Source of the DNA: Oscheius tipulae
Lineage: Eukaryota > Nematoda > Chromadorea > Rhabditida > Rhabditidae
Direction: 5' to 3'
Assembly: GCA_037178975.1 (NCBI GenBank)
Contig: JASJZH010000006.1
Span: forward strand, 9,610,001-9,674,000
DNA: 64,000 nt
Both the position numbers and the translations under genes were made by a program. Position 1 is the first letter of the stretch. Every line of letters starts with the position of its first letter. Below, piece by piece: positions 61,521 through 64,000 of the stretch. Below the pieces are notes generated by a model. That model was not told the DNA's origin. It did no database searches and was given only the letters and a program-made list of their open reading frames with translations.

Positions 61521-61800
61521 AAACTTTTTCACATGGTAAAAACCATAAACATCGAGTCGCTGGATCATAGAGGTGGCTCCGCCAGGAATATGGCGTAGTT
61601 TAAAGTCCATGCCAGATAGTACGAGAGAATGGATCAGATCTGTATCCTTGAATGACGGCCACGAATCGACCAACAGCAACATCATGTTTGAGGGAGAGTC
61701 GATAACGACATTCTCAAACCAGTCCCTCATGAGGTCCTCGTTCATGATGTGTGTCTTCTTGGCATTGATGTTGATTTTTTGATGTCGAGAGCTAAGCCTA
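61521..61800 (-). mobile_element. DDE-type transposase-derived exon (fragment)
   Basis: A minus-strand open frame (its ends run to 61817 and 61512) contains MMLLLVDSWPSF, with an Asp in the usual second catalytic context. It is followed by FKLRHIPGGATSMIQRLDVY, which resembles the (I)PPGTTSLIQPLDV motif of DDE_1/pogo-type transposases. It is bounded by plausible splice sites: acceptor ggaccttag near 61801, donor gtgagt near 61520. The N-terminal DNA-binding part and first catalytic Asp are absent. It is either a transposon remnant or an exon of a transposase-derived gene. Confidence 0.6.
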
Positions 61801-63235
61801 AGGTCCAATAGGAACACTCAAAGGAAGAATTCGGATCGTGCCAAAAATTGCTACAGGGTAACATATTACTTCATCGAACCTACGCTACCCAGTGACAAAA
61901 AATCTGCCAACTTTAGGTTAAAGAACGTTTCTTTTGAAGTTTCTTGAAGTTTTCGAAATTCCTTTCCTGTCAGATAGTTTCTCTCAAGGAACTAGCAAAA
62001 AGGGGCGATCTTGGTAAGTTTACAGATGTAAACCCAAAGTTTTTTGTGTTCTGATTCATTTTACGAACTTAAACTTAAGTTTTAGGGCAAAAGTAACGTC
62101 CCGTAAGACGTTCACAAGTTTCAATAGCATGAAACCACCTCGGTTAGCATTCTGTGGCGATGTACTGGCTCCTGTTCTTCTGAAAGACGATTTGGCTTCA
62201 ACAGCTGGCTTTAAATATCCCATCAACAGCGCTACGTCAGCATCAGAACATAACTTTTTGCACTTTTGAACTTGTAGACTCTAAAAAGTACCATATTTTG
62301 CTTAACAGACAAACAAGAGTTAAAAGAAAAGCGCAAATAGAGGAAACTTAGAAGGAAGTGCAGAGAAACAGACGTAAACATGTGTGAAAAGTAGAAGAGA
62401 TTTGGAGAAGGAAGCCACTTATATGGTCGGACCATGAGAGTCTGGAGTGTTTGAGATCTGTACAGCTGAAACTCAAAACGAACATTGTGTATTCGAGAGC
62501 AGCTGTGGGCTAAAAGGAAAGTGGCTTTGACTACCGTAGTGTACTAAAGGTCTGTGCCCAGTAGAGCGCGGAAACCACCGAAAAGACACCAGTTTTCTAA
62601 GTTTTAAAGTTGGAAATTACGGTTCTCGCGGTAATAGGTGAATGTTTTAAAGTTAAGAGATCTGCTGCAGGAGCCTTTAATTACCTTCCTACTTGTCAAA
62701 AAACCATTTTTTTGGTATTATTGGCTCCGGGAACGAAATCTATTCTTTCGCCGCCGCCATTGCGACAAACAACGGCTGAATTCGATACTTTGAGTGTGAA
62801 AGACGTCAAATACTATAAAAAAGTAGTCAAAAAAACGAAAACACAAATAATGAGGCCAATTGCTACCACACTTCTTGCAGTATACCTTACAATTGCACCT
62901 GCTGATCTGACATTAAAGATAACACCCTGGAAGAAGAATATTTCGACTCGGTCCCATTACCAATTCGGAATGTGATCTTTAGGTAAAATGAAATGCCTAC
63001 CACAAACAGTCTCGCTGTCAGCTGTATTGATTGCTTTTTTTTCTCATCCCTGACGTCCACAACTTACCCTGGTAAGAGAAAGACGGGCAGGACGGACTGC
63101 CGACAGCGGCTGATAACGCAGCGATTCATTTGCGTGCTTAAGGCATAAGCAGCTGGACCTTCTCTCTGTCAACGTGTAGATAGGGCTCATAAGCATCACT
63201 CGTTTTACTTTCTGGCTGAAAAGGATCGTTGAAAA
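61801..63235. other. Intergenic, 1.4 kb
   Basis: No gene recognised. A 121-codon plus-strand frame (62610-62975) has no known domain. Confidence 0.4.
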
Positions 63236-64000
63236 ATGCAGGAAGGTTCCATTAGTTCGACTTGGAATGGTGTAAGTGACAAAAATACATTTAGAACTAC
63301 AAACAAAGAAAAATTAATAATGATTCGGTTCAGACGCTCCGAGAGTACAATGAACAAGACATTGCGGAACAATTCAAATTAGGGGAAGGTGGTCAAGCAA
63401 CTGCTCTTCTCTGTACTTTTAAGGGAAACCAGTAAGCGACAAAATTAACGAACCAGCATTCCAGTACTCGCCTCGTCATCAAAAAGTTTTTCCGGCGGAA
63501 TGACGAAGTGGAAACAGAAATTCGCAATTTAATCGAAGTTGGCTTTTCACTCAATTGACTATCGGTATTTAGACAATTACGGGGCCCAATGTTGTTCGAC
63601 TGTTCGGCGTTCTGGTTAAAAACCGGAGGAGAATAGGTATTGTTATGGAGTACTGTGAGGATGGGAGCCTAGACAAGAGTAAAACAGTTTACTTGCTTTT
63701 CTCGTGACAGTTCAGTTGTACGTAATCCTGAAGAACATTACACTTATGATTCTATTATGGAATGGATGCTACAGGCTACCAACGGAATACAGTTTCTCCA
63801 CGAACGCGGGATTATTCACAGAGATGTGAAGCCGGCCAAGTGAGTTTTTGTAAAGCTACTGTATATGAAACATCTAACAATGTTACAGCATGCTGTTATC
63901 TCATAATCGCAAGCATTTAAAACTCAGCGACATGTCTTCTCCCAGTATCTGGACTGGGGAAAATAAGTACGAAAACACGTTCAAAAGTCGTGGTACTCAG
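63236..64000 (+). CDS. TAK1-like protein kinase with DMS in place of DFG (3' part outside window)
   Basis: Exons: 63236-63271, 63334-63431, 63465-63537, 63573-63678, 63716-63839, 63889 to beyond 64000. The kinase domain begins with a Gly-poor loop (FKLGEGGQATALL), followed by the beta-3 Lys in TRLVIKKFF, an alpha-C Glu (EVETEI), NVVRLFGVL, the hinge IGIVMEYCEDGSLDK and the catalytic loop IIHRDVKPANMLL. The usual DFG is replaced by DMS (LKLSDMSSPSIW), and the frame then runs SRGTQ toward the APE region. The pattern is closest to nematode TAK1/MAP3K7-like kinases. The Lys, Glu, HRD Asp and Asn are all present, and the metal-binding Asp of DFG is kept. Activity is therefore possible but uncertain. 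The intron at 63432-63464 is only 33 nt. Confidence 0.82.

Noticed and set aside
62610-62975. 121-codon plus-strand frame
   Set aside because: No domain or exon-like base composition.
1-64000. CRISPR arrays, phage, plasmid or bacterial operon features
   Set aside because: Every supported gene is an intron-bearing animal gene; no spaced repeats or prokaryotic signals were seen.

Overview
This is nuclear DNA of an invertebrate, almost certainly a nematode. The evidence is a cuticle collagen with the nematode N-terminal domain, a nematode-type globin, a PAN/ZP cuticle-type protein, a Tc3-like transposon, and a splice-acceptor-like sequence just 5' of several start codons (a hint of spliced-leader trans-splicing). 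Most introns are only 33-46 nt, all reconstructed introns but two are GT-AG, and exons are richer in G+C than the surrounding DNA. I cannot name the species. Gene models were assembled by hand: reading frames, splice sites and intron phases were required to agree.

Layout. 15-107: last exon of an unrecognised gene (+). 1374-1628: small 72-residue protein (-). 2253-5798: PPP1R21/KLRAQ-like coiled-coil protein (-), possibly including a separate last exon at 2253-2411. 6194-9183: globin with N- and C-terminal extensions (-), with a foldback element in one intron. 11898-11968: tRNA-Thr(AGT). 12919-17379: autophagy protein ATG9 (+). 17630-20364: SEC14-like CRAL-TRIO/GOLD lipid-transfer protein (-). 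21905-25587: PAN/ZP extracellular matrix protein (+). 26095-27704: cuticle collagen (+). 29095-30318: OTX homeodomain protein (-).

30319-38424 is an 8-kb gene-poor stretch with simple repeats. It is followed by two decayed OTX homeobox copies (38425-39193) and an apparently intact Tc3-like element (39330-40918). Another gene-poor stretch leads to KLHDC3 (46071-48291, +) and the CAAX protease RCE1 (49589-51111, +). A TWIK-type two-pore potassium channel follows (51867-54153, -), with two alternative first-transmembrane exons. A secreted pepsin-like aspartic protease lies at 57925-59300 (-), a DDE-transposase-like exon at 61521-61800 (-), and the 5' half of a TAK1-like kinase with a degenerate DFG motif at 63236-64000 (+, continues beyond the window).

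The genes are unrelated housekeeping, cuticle, signalling and developmental genes; nothing suggests a pathway cluster or operon. The most notable observations are the tandem TWIK exons, the degenerate OTX copies, two irregular introns (GC-AG in the globin, apparent GT-GG in ATG9), the intact Tc3-like element, and the kinase with DMS in place of DFG.
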